The position numbers were made by a program, and so were the translations under genes. Of a stretch of 24,061 bases of DNA, positions 1 through 7,465 are shown one piece after another. Below the pieces are notes generated by a model. It searched no databases. It was not told where the DNA came from and saw only the letters and a list, made by a program, of their open reading frames with translations. Each line of letters opens with the position of its first letter. Position 1 is the stretch's first letter. The stretch covers positions 1 through 24,061 of the forward strand of contig JAYTCQ010000220.1 in the NCBI GenBank assembly GCA_043736395.1. The letters are read 5' to 3'. Source of the DNA: JAFDVL01 sp043736395 (GTDB lineage Bacteria; Acidobacteriota; Blastocatellia; RBC074).

Positions 1-57
1 TAATTCGCTTTGTTCTTCCGCTGTTAGTTTGGTGATAAATCTTGTCGGCGTTTTCAT
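1..57 (-). CDS. N-terminal fragment of a gene cut by the window edge, possibly IS630-type transposase
   Basis: Reading leftwards from an ATG at 57, nineteen codons are open to the window edge and give MKTPTRFITKLTAEEQSEL. A weak GAGAAG lies three bases before the ATG. The 'PTRF-T-LT-EE' opening resembles the start of IS630-family transposases as I remember them, where a helix-turn-helix follows. Only 19 residues are visible, so the family call is tentative. It points away from the AT-rich Gabija genes to its right, so a transposon edge may border the foreign segment. Confidence 0.4.
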   Translation of the reverse strand, partial: MKTPTRFITKLTAEEQSEL

Positions 58-169
58 AGCTTCTCATTCTACCAGATTCTTTATGTCCCTCTACTTAAGT
101 AAGAAATTACTGTCACTAATGCTCTAGCTTCGCAACTATTGTTAACTATTTGAGTTAGCTAAAAACCTC

Positions 170-2308
170 ATGCATATATCTAAAGTCAGTCTCATCAATT
201 ATAGGAATTTTGCAAATGCAAAGTTTATCTTCAATAAAGGGATCAACACCATCATAGGGGAAAATAGTTCGGGGAAAACAAATCTATTCAGAGCCATCAG
301 ATTACTTTTAGATGATGACCTGCCTCGCTCCGCCTACAAATTGGATGAGAAGGATTTCTATAGAGGGTTAGGTAGATGGCAAGGTCATTGGGTAATTATC
401 AGTATGGAGTTTGATGAAATTTCGCAGGATGAAGCAATTCAAGCTCTTTTTTTACAAGGGACTGGAAACATTGGCAACGATAGTATTGGCAAAGCAACAT
501 ACAATTTGATCTTTAGACCCAAAATTGCAAAGAGAAATCAGCTCAGTCAGTTGAAGAGTGGTGATGTGACAGGGCTTAATAAAATACTTGATTCGATCAC
601 AATAGAGGACTACGAAACCATCTTTACAGGTAAGAGTAATGCAAATTTCAACGACGAAAAATTCTACAAAGAAATGGTCGGAGATTTCGAGCAAGTTTTA
701 TTTAAGAACGAGTCTGACTTACCAACAATAGGAACCAAAATTCCATACATCCTGTCTATCACCAAAGAGATTTCTTTTACTTTCATCCAAGCGATGAGAG
801 ACGTTTTTGCTGATTTTCAGAACAATAGAACCAACCCATTACTGACGTTGCTTAAGAGCAAAAGTGGTGAAATTGACATTGATAAATTTGAGTCAATCAC
901 GCAAAGGGTGAATGAGTTGAATGGTGAAATCGAAATTCTTGAAGACGTTCAAACTGTGAGACAGGGAATCGCTGATACTGTTAGAGAGGCTGCTGGAGAG
1001 ACGTATTCACCTTCCAGATTATCCGTTAAATCTGCCCTGCCCAATGAGGCTTACAAATTATTTCAGTCGCTTAAACTATTTGTCGGTGAGGAGGAAATAA
1101 ATTACGAAGGTGATATTAATGAATTAAGCCTCGGTGGAGCGAATCTTATTTATTTAACTCTGAAGCTCTTGAGATTCAAATATCAGAAAGCAAATCAGTC
1201 TTTTGCAAATTTTTTACTTATTGAAGAGCCTGAATCTCATATTCACACTCATATTCAAAAAACACTTTTTGACAGGCTTAACTACTCTGATACTCAGATT
1301 ATTTACTCTACTCATTCCACACACATTTCTGCGGTAAGCAATGTACAGAATATTAATATTTTAGGTAGGCGTGCGGGGAGATGCGAAGCGTACCAACCCT
1401 CGACAGGCCTTTTACCGGATGAAATCAACAATATTCAGCGATACCTTGACGCTGTCCGAAGTAATTTACTTTTTGCCAAAAGTGTAATCTTAGTAGAAGG
1501 AGACGCAGAAGAAATATTGATTCCAATTCTCGTGAAACAAGTGCTTGATCTAAGTCTCGATGAAATGGGTATCAGCCTAATTAACATTGGTAGCACAGGA
1601 TTTCAAAATATTGCCATCTTGTTTCATGATGAACGAATAAAAAAGAAGTGCAGCATAATTACTGATCTTGATGCGTCTATCGCTAACATAACGCCAAATG
1701 CTAACGACTCTAAAAAAGAACGTAAGTTCAAGAAACAATGTAGAGGTTCGCAAATATCAGGCATGAGAAGAAAATCAAGCCTTGAGAAGTTTGTAAAAAA
1801 TAATACTTGGATTGATGCTTTCTATGCCCCTAATACATTCGAAGTTAATTTCATCTCTGCCGGAAACTCAAAAAAAATATTTAGCCTTCTTGGAGAGGTT
1901 TATAAGGATAGTGCAACGCACGATAAAGCAAAGCTTGATCTCGAATCAACTGACATATCCCGGTATGGACGCAGAGTACTGACTATGGCAAACAATCAAG
2001 GGAAAGGATGGTTCGCCATTTTACTTGCAAAGAAAATTGATTATCAAACTGTCATTCCAGAATATATTCTCGACGCTATTTTCTTTGTCGCTCGATCCAA
2101 TATAACCAAGTCGACTTGGTATAATATTTTGAGTTACCGCTTAGAATGTATAAAACAAAATAGTCAATTCCTAGGTTCAGATATAAACGAATTTAAAGCC
2201 AAACTCGACAGATTTAGTATTGGTTCTATTAATTTTGCTGGTATTTGCTATGAAATGAAAACCGCTTTTCCAACAGATCAAATCAACCAAATCATGGAGA
2301 GGTTCTAG
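170..2308 (+). CDS. gajA: GajA-like OLD-family ATPase/TOPRIM nuclease (Gabija)
   Basis: 712 residues. An N-terminal ABC/RecF-like ATPase carries Walker A at residues 30-37 (GENSSGKT, K36), a signature-like LSLGG at about 317, Walker B at 351-356 (IEEPES) and an H-loop at 379-383 (YSTHS). A TOPRIM domain follows, with E443-G-D-A-E447 and D499-L-D501. This ATPase-TOPRIM order is that of class 2 OLD nucleases, which with an adjacent UvrD-like helicase define the Gabija anti-phage system: GajA assembles into a nucleotide-sensing DNA endonuclease and GajB modulates it. The next gene is exactly such a helicase, three bases away. The protein is longer than the founding GajA (about 580 aa as I recall), with about 200 residues after the TOPRIM acidic pair. 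Codons are AT-rich, unlike the genes from 4254 on. The ATG at 170 has no clear Shine-Dalgarno but Walker A falls at the expected place. Confidence 0.87.
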   Translation: MHISKVSLINYRNFANAKFIFNKGINTIIGENSSGKTNLFRAIRLLLDDDLPRSAYKLDEKDFYRGLGRWQGHWVIISMEFDEISQDEAIQALFLQGTGNIGNDSIGKATYNLIFRPKIAKRNQLSQLKSGDVTGLNKILDSITIEDYETIFTGKSNANFNDEKFYKEMVGDFEQVLFKNESDLPTIGTKIPYILSITKEISFTFIQAMRDVFADFQNNRTNPLLTLLKSKSGEIDIDKFESITQRVNELNGEIEILEDVQTVRQGIADTVREAAGETYSPSRLSVKSALPNEAYKLFQSLKLFVGEEEINYEGDINELSLGGANLIYLTLKLLRFKYQKANQSFANFLLIEEPESHIHTHIQKTLFDRLNYSDTQIIYSTHSTHISAVSNVQNINILGRRAGRCEAYQPSTGLLPDEINNIQRYLDAVRSNLLFAKSVILVEGDAEEILIPILVKQVLDLSLDEMGISLINIGSTGFQNIAILFHDERIKKKCSIITDLDASIANITPNANDSKKERKFKKQCRGSQISGMRRKSSLEKFVKNNTWIDAFYAPNTFEVNFISAGNSKKIFSLLGEVYKDSATHDKAKLDLESTDISRYGRRVLTMANNQGKGWFAILLAKKIDYQTVIPEYILDAIFFVARSNITKSTWYNILSYRLECIKQNSQFLGSDINEFKAKLDRFSIGSINFAGICYEMKTAFPTDQINQIMERF
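2296..2302 (+). promoter_or_regulatory. Ribosome binding site of gajB
   Basis: GGAGAGG lies inside the last codons of gajA, nine bases before the gajB ATG at 2312. It fixes the gajB start and suggests translational coupling of the two Gabija proteins. Confidence 0.7.
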
Positions 2309-2311
2309 CTG

Positions 2312-4147
2312 ATGTCTGTTTGGAATGATAGTGAGTTAAATGATGAACAGAAAGCTGCTGTTGAAGCGGATGGAAGTGTATTCCTTACAGCTTGTCCGGG
2401 CAGCGGCAAAACAAGAACACTGACATACAAAATAGCTTATGAGATATCAAGACTGGAATCAGAGAAACAATTTGTGGTGGCCATCACCTACACCCATCGT
2501 GCTGCAGATGAAATCTATGAACGTATTGAAAAACTTGGTATCGATGCCTCTCAATTGTGGATAGGGACAATCCATTCATTCTGTCTGGAATGGATACTAA
2601 AACCCTACGCAACTTACCATAATAAATTGTCCCAAGGTTTTCGGGTGATAAATTCCTATGATCGGGAGAAGTTGCTAAAAAAACTTTGTAAATCTTATGG
2701 AAATCCTAAAATTACGCCTTGGGATTGCGATTTCTATTTTAGTAAAGGGAGTGCGTCTTTCTTTAAATGTACCCCTCTCAATGAACAGAAAAAAACTTTA
2801 GTACAGCCGATTCTAAAGCAATATTTTAGAGTGCTCTCGCAAAACCGGCAGATAGATTTTGAACTCATGCTTTATTATGCGCATGAACTGACAATCAAAT
2901 TACCGTCAATTAATACTATTCTTTCAAATCTGTTTTCAATTATTCTGGTTGATGAATACCAAGATACAAAGGAAATCCAATACTCAATGATCACTTCGAT
3001 CTTGAAGGCTGGTAACGGGAAAACCAAGGCGTTTATTGTAGGTGATCCTAATCAGGCTATTTTTCAGTCACTTGGCGGATTTCCTATAAAAGCGGTAGAT
3101 TTCAAGGCAATGGCGGGTATAGAGATGCACGAACTTGAACTTTCTAAAAACTACCGATCATCAGCGCGTATCGTTAACTTCTTCAAAAATTTTAACATGC
3201 AAGAAACAACGATTGAACCTGCCTCTAAGGACAAGGCATTTCCTAGCTTAATAACATTTAACGACACTGTCTCGAGATTGAATTTGGAAGAAGAATTGAT
3301 ACGGCTCATTCGTTTTAATATCGAAAACCTTGGGATTGCTCCACAGGAGATTTGTGTTCTCGCGCCTCAATGGATTCATCTTGCCAGCATTACTCGTAAA
3401 TTAGTTACAAGCATGCCTGAACATAGCTTTTGCGGCCCTGGAATGGTTCCATTTGCCAAGGACATTGATAATTTCTGGTATAAGGTCTCCAAGATAGCAC
3501 TAACAACAGAATCGTCGGGGATGTATATTCGACGATTGAGATGGGCAGCTGAAGTGCTGAAAGATTTGGATGATGCTGGTATCACTATATCAAAATATAC
3601 TGATAAGACCTTTTTAAGGGATTGTAAGTCTATTCAAATTAATGAATCAGACGGACTAAAATATTTAATTAAGTTCTTCAATAAGTTGTTCTCACATTTT
3701 GGCATTGATTTTCAGGCTATCCCTTTTTTAAAAGAAAATTACGACAATTTCTTTAAAAGTTCAGAACAAAGGATTGATAGTTTGGTAGGAGCTGGTGCTG
3801 CCTTCATTAGTGACATAAGCACATTCAGAAAAGTCTTTGCAAATCGAAGAGGAATTACCGTATCAACAATTCATGGCATTAAGGGAGATGAGTTTGACAC
3901 TGTAATCGCTTATGCATTGCTTGAAGGCTTGGTTCCTAATTTTCAGAATACCAATAAGGAGGAAAGTGCGAAGAAACTTCTTTACGTCATTAGCTCAAGG
4001 GCAAGAAAGAACCTACACCTAATCTCTGAACGAGAACGGTTAAATTGGAGTCGAAACGAATATAAAACTACGAGTCAGCTTACCTCTTGCAAATTTAACT
4101 ATGACACGGTGCCACTTGCGCCTCTTACCCAAACCTCCAAATTCTAA
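2312..4147 (+). CDS. gajB: GajB-like superfamily 1 (UvrD/Rep) helicase (Gabija)
   Basis: 611 residues with the SF1A helicase motifs in order: Q-motif LNDEQ (9-13), Walker A PGSGKT (K33), motif II VDEYQDT (D214-E215), motif III GDPNQAIFQ, motif IV KNYRSS, motif V STIHGIKGDEFD, and a degenerate motif VI LYVISSRARKNL where housekeeping UvrD has YVALTRAR. In Gabija the GajB helicase is thought to be stimulated by DNA ends and to work with GajA. It starts three bases after the gajA stop behind a good ribosome site, so the two form one operon. It is AT-rich (37% GC over 2281-2340 by hand count) and quite unlike the second helicase at 8449. Longer than the founding GajB (about 500 aa as I recall). 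Alternative reading: a generic OLD plus UvrD pair, which is effectively the same family. Confidence 0.86.
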   Translation: MSVWNDSELNDEQKAAVEADGSVFLTACPGSGKTRTLTYKIAYEISRLESEKQFVVAITYTHRAADEIYERIEKLGIDASQLWIGTIHSFCLEWILKPYATYHNKLSQGFRVINSYDREKLLKKLCKSYGNPKITPWDCDFYFSKGSASFFKCTPLNEQKKTLVQPILKQYFRVLSQNRQIDFELMLYYAHELTIKLPSINTILSNLFSIILVDEYQDTKEIQYSMITSILKAGNGKTKAFIVGDPNQAIFQSLGGFPIKAVDFKAMAGIEMHELELSKNYRSSARIVNFFKNFNMQETTIEPASKDKAFPSLITFNDTVSRLNLEEELIRLIRFNIENLGIAPQEICVLAPQWIHLASITRKLVTSMPEHSFCGPGMVPFAKDIDNFWYKVSKIALTTESSGMYIRRLRWAAEVLKDLDDAGITISKYTDKTFLRDCKSIQINESDGLKYLIKFFNKLFSHFGIDFQAIPFLKENYDNFFKSSEQRIDSLVGAGAAFISDISTFRKVFANRRGITVSTIHGIKGDEFDTVIAYALLEGLVPNFQNTNKEESAKKLLYVISSRARKNLHLISERERLNWSRNEYKTTSQLTSCKFNYDTVPLAPLTQTSKF

Positions 4148-4253
4148 ATTAATTTAAGGCAAGCGTCATTCCCGGTCTGAGCTATGCTTCAAAAGTCCGC
4201 CTTGAAAAATTGATAGATGCGATCTTCCCTAGACCGCGCCTAATCTGCCTTTT

Positions 4254-4895
4254 TTATTTTTTCGGGAAATTCGGATCAGCCTTCACTTCCAGAATTTGCA
4301 GCGTATGTCGTTCACTGTGCGATGCCAACAACAGCAACCATTGATAGGCATCCAGCTCTTTCAACATCGGATGCGGCATAAAATGGGCACGTAAATCCGC
4401 ACTTGAAGTCTGAACAAATTTTTTCGTATTCGCGCGGCTGGCATTAAAAGCTTTGACCAGCTCAGCCTGTGTCGCCCATTTATTGGTAGGCTTCAACGGC
4501 TCTGGCGCCTGCGCTTTCGTCGAACGGTTCACGACCATTTTCAAGAGCGTCGCATCTTTCGCTTTGGAGGCAGCCATCTTATCCGGCGTCGCGGGAGATT
4601 TCATTGCCTGAACAGTGGCGACGTTGAAAAGCATGTCTTCGCTCAGCGCGATATGTTCGGCGACTTCTGCCACTGACCAGCGATCCGGTGCAGATTTAAA
4701 TTTCCATTGCGCTTCGCTTAATCCTTTGATCGAGTCCAGAAATTTTTTGCGCGTTTCGTCAAGATATTTGGAGGCTGACTTGCGTTCATCTTTCGTCAAA
4801 GTTCCCGCTGTTTGCGCGCTCGCAACCATTGACAGGCACATCAAACAAGCCATCACGGCTAAACCAATAGTGGTCTGATTTGAAATTAGTTTCAT
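4254..4895 (-). CDS. Secreted DinB-like (DUF664/YfiT-fold) protein
   Basis: 213 residues. A typical signal peptide occupies 1-27 (hydrophobic 10-24, A-S-A at 25-27, Q28 next). The rest fits the DinB four-helix fold: a W-S-V-A-E-V-A-E-H segment gives H81, and a C-terminal H193-xxx-H197 gives the rest of the usual metal-binding triad. DinB-superfamily proteins include bacillithiol/mycothiol-dependent transferases and many of unknown role. Export makes a thiol-transferase role unlikely, so the function is unknown. The ATG overlaps the stop of the upstream EVE gene by four bases (ATGA), so the two are probably co-translated. Confidence 0.75.
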   Translation of the reverse strand: MKLISNQTTIGLAVMACLMCLSMVASAQTAGTLTKDERKSASKYLDETRKKFLDSIKGLSEAQWKFKSAPDRWSVAEVAEHIALSEDMLFNVATVQAMKSPATPDKMAASKAKDATLLKMVVNRSTKAQAPEPLKPTNKWATQAELVKAFNASRANTKKFVQTSSADLRAHFMPHPMLKELDAYQWLLLLASHSERHTLQILEVKADPNFPKK

Positions 4896-5374
4896 TTTTT
4901 CTGTTTCCTTTTTTGGGTAAGTTTAATAATCGTTTTCCATTCGGTAGCACCTACGGGTTGCACGGAAAGTCGTGATCCTGTTCGCAGTAATTCCATTTCC
5001 TGAAGTGTAGAATTTTCTCGCAATTCATTCAACGAAAGTGGAGTTTCAAACGTGCTGACAAATTTCACATCCACCATATCCCAGCGCGGATTGGTCGGCA
5101 GACTTTTTGGATCGTAGTGATGATCGTCAGGATCAAATGCCGTATGGTCGGGATACGCCTTACGAACAATTTCGACTATGCCAACAATGCTCGGCGGATT
5201 CGCGTTGCTGTGATAAAAAAAGACGAGTTCACCGACTTTCATGTCACGCATAAAATTTCGCGCCTGGTAATTCCTCACGCCGTCCCAGCAAGTCATTTGT
5301 TTTGGAGCGTTCGCCAGATCATCAATCGAAAAAGATTCCGGCTCTGATTTCATTAACCAATATTTTTTTGGCAT
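4892..5374 (-). CDS. EVE-domain protein
   Basis: 160 residues from the ATG at 5374. The opening KYWLMKSEPESFSIDDL, the CWDGVRNYQARNFMRDM segment, the GELVFFYHSN strand and the GIVEIV-KAYPD segment are hallmarks of the stand-alone EVE family (human THYN1 homologues). EVE is a PUA-like fold that in other proteins reads modified bases in DNA. The cellular role of the short bacterial form is not settled. An upstream in-frame ATG at 5398 would add eight residues encoded by an intergenic inverted repeat, so I take the second Met. Downstream, its stop overlaps the DinB-like gene. Confidence 0.85.
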   Translation of the reverse strand: MPKKYWLMKSEPESFSIDDLANAPKQMTCWDGVRNYQARNFMRDMKVGELVFFYHSNANPPSIVGIVEIVRKAYPDHTAFDPDDHHYDPKSLPTNPRWDMVDVKFVSTFETPLSLNELRENSTLQEMELLRTGSRLSVQPVGATEWKTIIKLTQKRKQKK

Positions 5375-5383
5375 AACATTTAT

Positions 5384-5458
5384 TGCAGAAGCCCACACGC
5401 AGTAAGGGCGTAATTCCGAGTATTGTAAAAACGCCCGTACTGCGTGTGGGCTTCTGCA
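5384..5458. repeat. Intergenic inverted repeat with 28-base arms
   Basis: Arms at 5384-5411 and 5431-5458 are reverse complements with one mismatch (27/28), separated by 19 bases. The core reads GAAGCCCACACGCAGTA. It would fold into a very stable hairpin in the leader of the EVE gene. No T-run follows on either strand, so it does not look like a plain intrinsic terminator. It resembles REP-type dispersed palindromes. Confidence 0.85.
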
Positions 5459-5563
5459 TTTTCTCTAATTCTAATTTTTCAAAAATAACGCGAGGTCGTA
5501 ATTCGCACAAGCTCCTAAAAATTATACTTGGCAAGTTTCGGCATCTGTTTTAGAGTGCCACCG

Positions 5564-5935
5564 ATGCGTTTGAGTTCAAGATTTTACATCGCAGCCGGAT
5601 TCGTTAACGTTGCACTTGGCATCGCAGGAATTCCGTTGCCGTTATTACCGACCACGCCATTCTTATTGCTGGCAGCCTTTTGTTTTTCTCGTGGCAGCGA
5701 CCGCTGGCACAACTGGCTGATGACGCATCCAACGCTCAGCCCGTACATTCTGGCGTTTAGTGAAAAGCGCGGATTGACGCGCCGACAAAAATTACGGATC
5801 GCAGGCTTAGTTACCATCACACTGCTCATCAGCGGCGGATTCGCGCCTTTTCTCTTTGCCAAAATTCTGGCAGTGATCATCTGGATTGCGACGATGTGCT
5901 TTCTGTATTTCAAAACTACTGCATTGTCTGAATAA
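5564..5935 (+). CDS. DUF454 (YbaN-family) inner-membrane protein
   Basis: 123 residues from the ATG at 5564. An upstream TTG at 5528 is possible but adds a non-conserved stretch. Near the N-terminus the segment LGIAGIPLPLLPTTPFLLLA runs into AFCFSRGSDRWHNWL, which is the DUF454 signature. Three hydrophobic segments (roughly residues 8-40, 75-95, 98-115) predict a small integral membrane protein. The family has no firmly established function; in some bacteria it neighbours heme or iron genes, but nothing here supports such a link. It converges with arsR, seven bases between the two stops. Confidence 0.85.
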   Translation: MRLSSRFYIAAGFVNVALGIAGIPLPLLPTTPFLLLAAFCFSRGSDRWHNWLMTHPTLSPYILAFSEKRGLTRRQKLRIAGLVTITLLISGGFAPFLFAKILAVIIWIATMCFLYFKTTALSE

Positions 5936-5942
5936 AAATACG

Positions 5943-6341
5943 CTACGCATTGATACTCACCGGGCGCGGCGCGCCTTGCAACGTCACAGGCATCTGCGGA
6001 GCGCAACACACTTTCAATAAACGCAGCCGATCTTTTTGCATTTCCTGATCGTTGGAAATCCAGTCTCTCACTTCATTTAAAACCCGCACCGCGTGTTCAT
6101 CTTTCGGAAGCGTCATTCGATAATGAATCCATTTCCCGTCACGCCGTGCAGCTACAATTCCGGCGTTACGCAGATACGCCAGGTGCCGAGAAACTTTCGG
6201 TTGTGGCATCTGCAAAATCTCGACGAAAAAACAAACACAAATTTCGTCATCGCCCATCAGATTCAAAAGCCGTAAGCGATTACGATCCGCCAATGCCAGA
6301 AAGAATTTTTCCCAATCAAATTTCTTCACTGTTTTACTCAT
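5943..6341 (-). CDS. arsR: ArsR/SmtB-family metalloid-responsive repressor
   Basis: 132 residues with an N-terminal winged helix-turn-helix (about 14-80). The recognition segment QPKVSRHLAYLRNAGIV is typical of ArsR. The EICVC sequence at 33-37 places C35 and C37 where arsenite-binding ArsR has its ELCVC motif, and a C-terminal C112-C113 pair could supply the third thiol. It should bind the shared intergenic DNA in the absence of As(III) and release it when the metalloid coordinates these cysteines. It is divergent from arsI, and the spacer holds two dyads suited to a dimeric repressor, so autoregulation is expected. Confidence 0.88.
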   Translation of the reverse strand: MSKTVKKFDWEKFFLALADRNRLRLLNLMGDDEICVCFFVEILQMPQPKVSRHLAYLRNAGIVAARRDGKWIHYRMTLPKDEHAVRVLNEVRDWISNDQEMQKDRLRLLKVCCAPQMPVTLQGAPRPVSINA

Positions 6342-6365
6342 AACAAAATTATTTTAGCACATTTT

Positions 6366-6389
6366 ACATATTTGCATTGACAGATATGT
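6366..6389. promoter_or_regulatory. Imperfect ArsR-type operator over the -35 element
   Basis: ACATATTTGC, four bases, ACAGATATGT: a 10-4-10 dyad with 8 of 10 pairs matched, the same geometry as the perfect dyad at 6408. It covers the TTGACA of the arsI promoter. Centre-to-centre distance between the two dyads is 42 bases, about four helical turns. Confidence 0.65.
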
Positions 6390-6405
6390 TATCGCTCGTT
6401 AGAAT
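6377..6405 (+). promoter_or_regulatory. Sigma70 promoter of arsI-arsC
   Basis: TTGACA (6377-6382), 17 bases, TAGAAT (6400-6405). The -35 is perfect consensus and the -10 is five of six. Transcription would begin around 6412, inside the second dyad, so bound ArsR would block it directly. Confidence 0.75.
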
Positions 6406-6407
6406 TC

Positions 6408-6431
6408 ACATATTCGCAAAAGCGAATATGT
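6408..6431. promoter_or_regulatory. Perfect ArsR-type operator over the start site
   Basis: ACATATTCGC, AAAA, GCGAATATGT: a perfect 10-4-10 palindrome immediately downstream of the -10 box and 28 bases before the arsI ATG. Position and symmetry match a binding site for a dimeric ArsR-family repressor. ArsR assignment is inferred from the adjacent gene. Confidence 0.75.
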
Positions 6432-6459
6432 TTTAAGCATTAACCGAGGAGAAACCGCT

Positions 6460-6927
6460 ATGTCAGAAAATACCATCAAAATCCTGAAACCGCATGTCGC
6501 GCTGAACGTGAAAAATGTTGAGCAAAGCACGGAATTTTACCGAAAAATGCTGGGTATTGAACCAAGCAAAGTGCGCACTGGCTACGCCAAATTCGATGTT
6601 CAGAATCCGAATTTGAATTTGTCATTGAATGAACATCCGGTCAATGAACGCGGCGCGCTGTCGCATTTAGGAATTCAGGTTGCCACGACAGAAGACGTTC
6701 TGACAATGCGTGAAAAATGGGCTGCCGCCGGACTTTATACTCGTGACGAAATGCAGACCAGTTGTTGTTACGCCGTGCAGGACAAAACCTGGGTCAACGA
6801 TCCCGACGGCAATGAATGGGAAGTGTTCGTAGTGCTCGAAGACAACTTGCCGGAAGCGGAAAGCAACAATGCTTCGTGCTGCACCCCCACCGCCGGATTG
6901 GTTCAAATGGGAAGTTGCAAAGTGTAG
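6460..6927 (+). CDS. arsI: ArsI-like C-As lyase / VOC-family dioxygenase
   Basis: 155 residues of the vicinal-oxygen-chelate fold. Candidate iron ligands are H12, H69 and E121, and a vicinal C102-C103 pair sits in TSCCYAVQDKTWV. These line up at a constant 6-7 residue offset with H5, H62, E115 and C96-C97 of the characterised Thermomonospora ArsI, as I recall it. ArsI cleaves the carbon-arsenic bond of trivalent organoarsenicals such as methylarsenite with O2, yielding As(III). The DPDG-NEWEVF block is typical. A strong GAGGAG (6446-6451) precedes the ATG. The C-terminus adds SCC and a final SCKV, extra thiols that might hold arsenic. The close relative CadI, a cadmium-induced protein, is the alternative name. 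Confidence 0.85.
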   Translation: MSENTIKILKPHVALNVKNVEQSTEFYRKMLGIEPSKVRTGYAKFDVQNPNLNLSLNEHPVNERGALSHLGIQVATTEDVLTMREKWAAAGLYTRDEMQTSCCYAVQDKTWVNDPDGNEWEVFVVLEDNLPEAESNNASCCTPTAGLVQMGSCKV

Positions 6928-6941
6928 TCAAAAAAACGATA

Positions 6942-7037
6942 ACGGAACAAACGGAAATAACAGAATTAACGGAACCAAAAACTACCCGCAAAATTCTTTT
7001 TCCGTCTGTTCCGTTATTTCTGTTTGTTCCGTATTCT
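6942..7037. repeat. Intergenic inverted repeat built from TTCCGT units
   Basis: A left part (6942-6974) of ACGGAA-type units is roughly complementary to a right part (7000-7032) of TTCCGT-type units. The right part, 6998-7037, matches 21901-21940 at 37 of 40 positions, so this is a member of a dispersed repeat family. It fills the arsI-arsC gap and would fold in the mRNA just before the arsC start. Confidence 0.8.
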
Positions 7038-7045
7038 CTCTTCTT

Positions 7046-7465
7046 ATGAAAAAGAAAGTCTTAATTCTCTGCACCGGAAATTCCGCCCGCAGCCAAATGG
7101 CAGAAGGAATCCTTCGTCACGATGACGGTGAAAATTTTGAAGTCTTCAGCGCTGGAACCAAAGCCAGCCTCGTCCGCCCCGAAGCGATTCAGGCGATGAG
7201 CGAAATCGGCATTGATATTTCCAATCATCGCTCTAAAAATGTAGATGAATTTGTTGGACAGGAATTTGATTTCGTCATCACTGTCTGCGATCACGCGAAT
7301 GAAATTTGCCCGGTCTTTCCAGGCAAAACACAGCGCATCCATCACAGCTTTGAAGACCCGCCGCCACCCAATGTTGGAAGCGATGAACATCGTCTGAATG
7401 TCTTTCGAAAAGTCCGTGATGAAATTCGTGAATGGATGAAAAATTTCATTCATTCGCAATCATGA
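7046..7465 (+). CDS. arsC: Thioredoxin-coupled arsenate reductase (LMW-PTPase fold)
   Basis: 139 residues from the ATG at 7046. The P-loop C9-TGNSA-R15 (CX5R) opens the protein, and C81 and C88 in TVCDHANEICP complete the three-cysteine relay, matching C10, C82 and C89 of the staphylococcal enzyme. It reduces As(V) to As(III), with electrons from thioredoxin. A longer in-frame reading from 6869 would overlap arsI and translate the repeat, so I reject it. No clear ribosome site is visible before the ATG, and the repeat-derived hairpin ends nine bases before it. No arsenite pump (ArsB or Acr3) lies in the window. The stop overlaps the convergent neighbour by six bases. Confidence 0.9.
   Translation: MKKKVLILCTGNSARSQMAEGILRHDDGENFEVFSAGTKASLVRPEAIQAMSEIGIDISNHRSKNVDEFVGQEFDFVITVCDHANEICPVFPGKTQRIHHSFEDPPPPNVGSDEHRLNVFRKVRDEIREWMKNFIHSQS

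Noticed and set aside
4254..5374. EVE plus DinB pair as a modified-DNA defence system
   Set aside because: The EVE protein is the short stand-alone type with no nuclease or McrB-like partner, and the DinB-like protein is exported.
6942..7037. CRISPR array from the recurring TTCCGT units
   Set aside because: Units are only 6-12 bases, without spacers of even length, and are arranged as an inverted repeat; no cas genes nearby.
6869..7045. Longer N-terminus for ArsC
   Set aside because: It overlaps arsI and would translate an intergenic repeat; the LMW-PTPase fold begins with KKKVLILCTGNSARS at the ATG at 7046.
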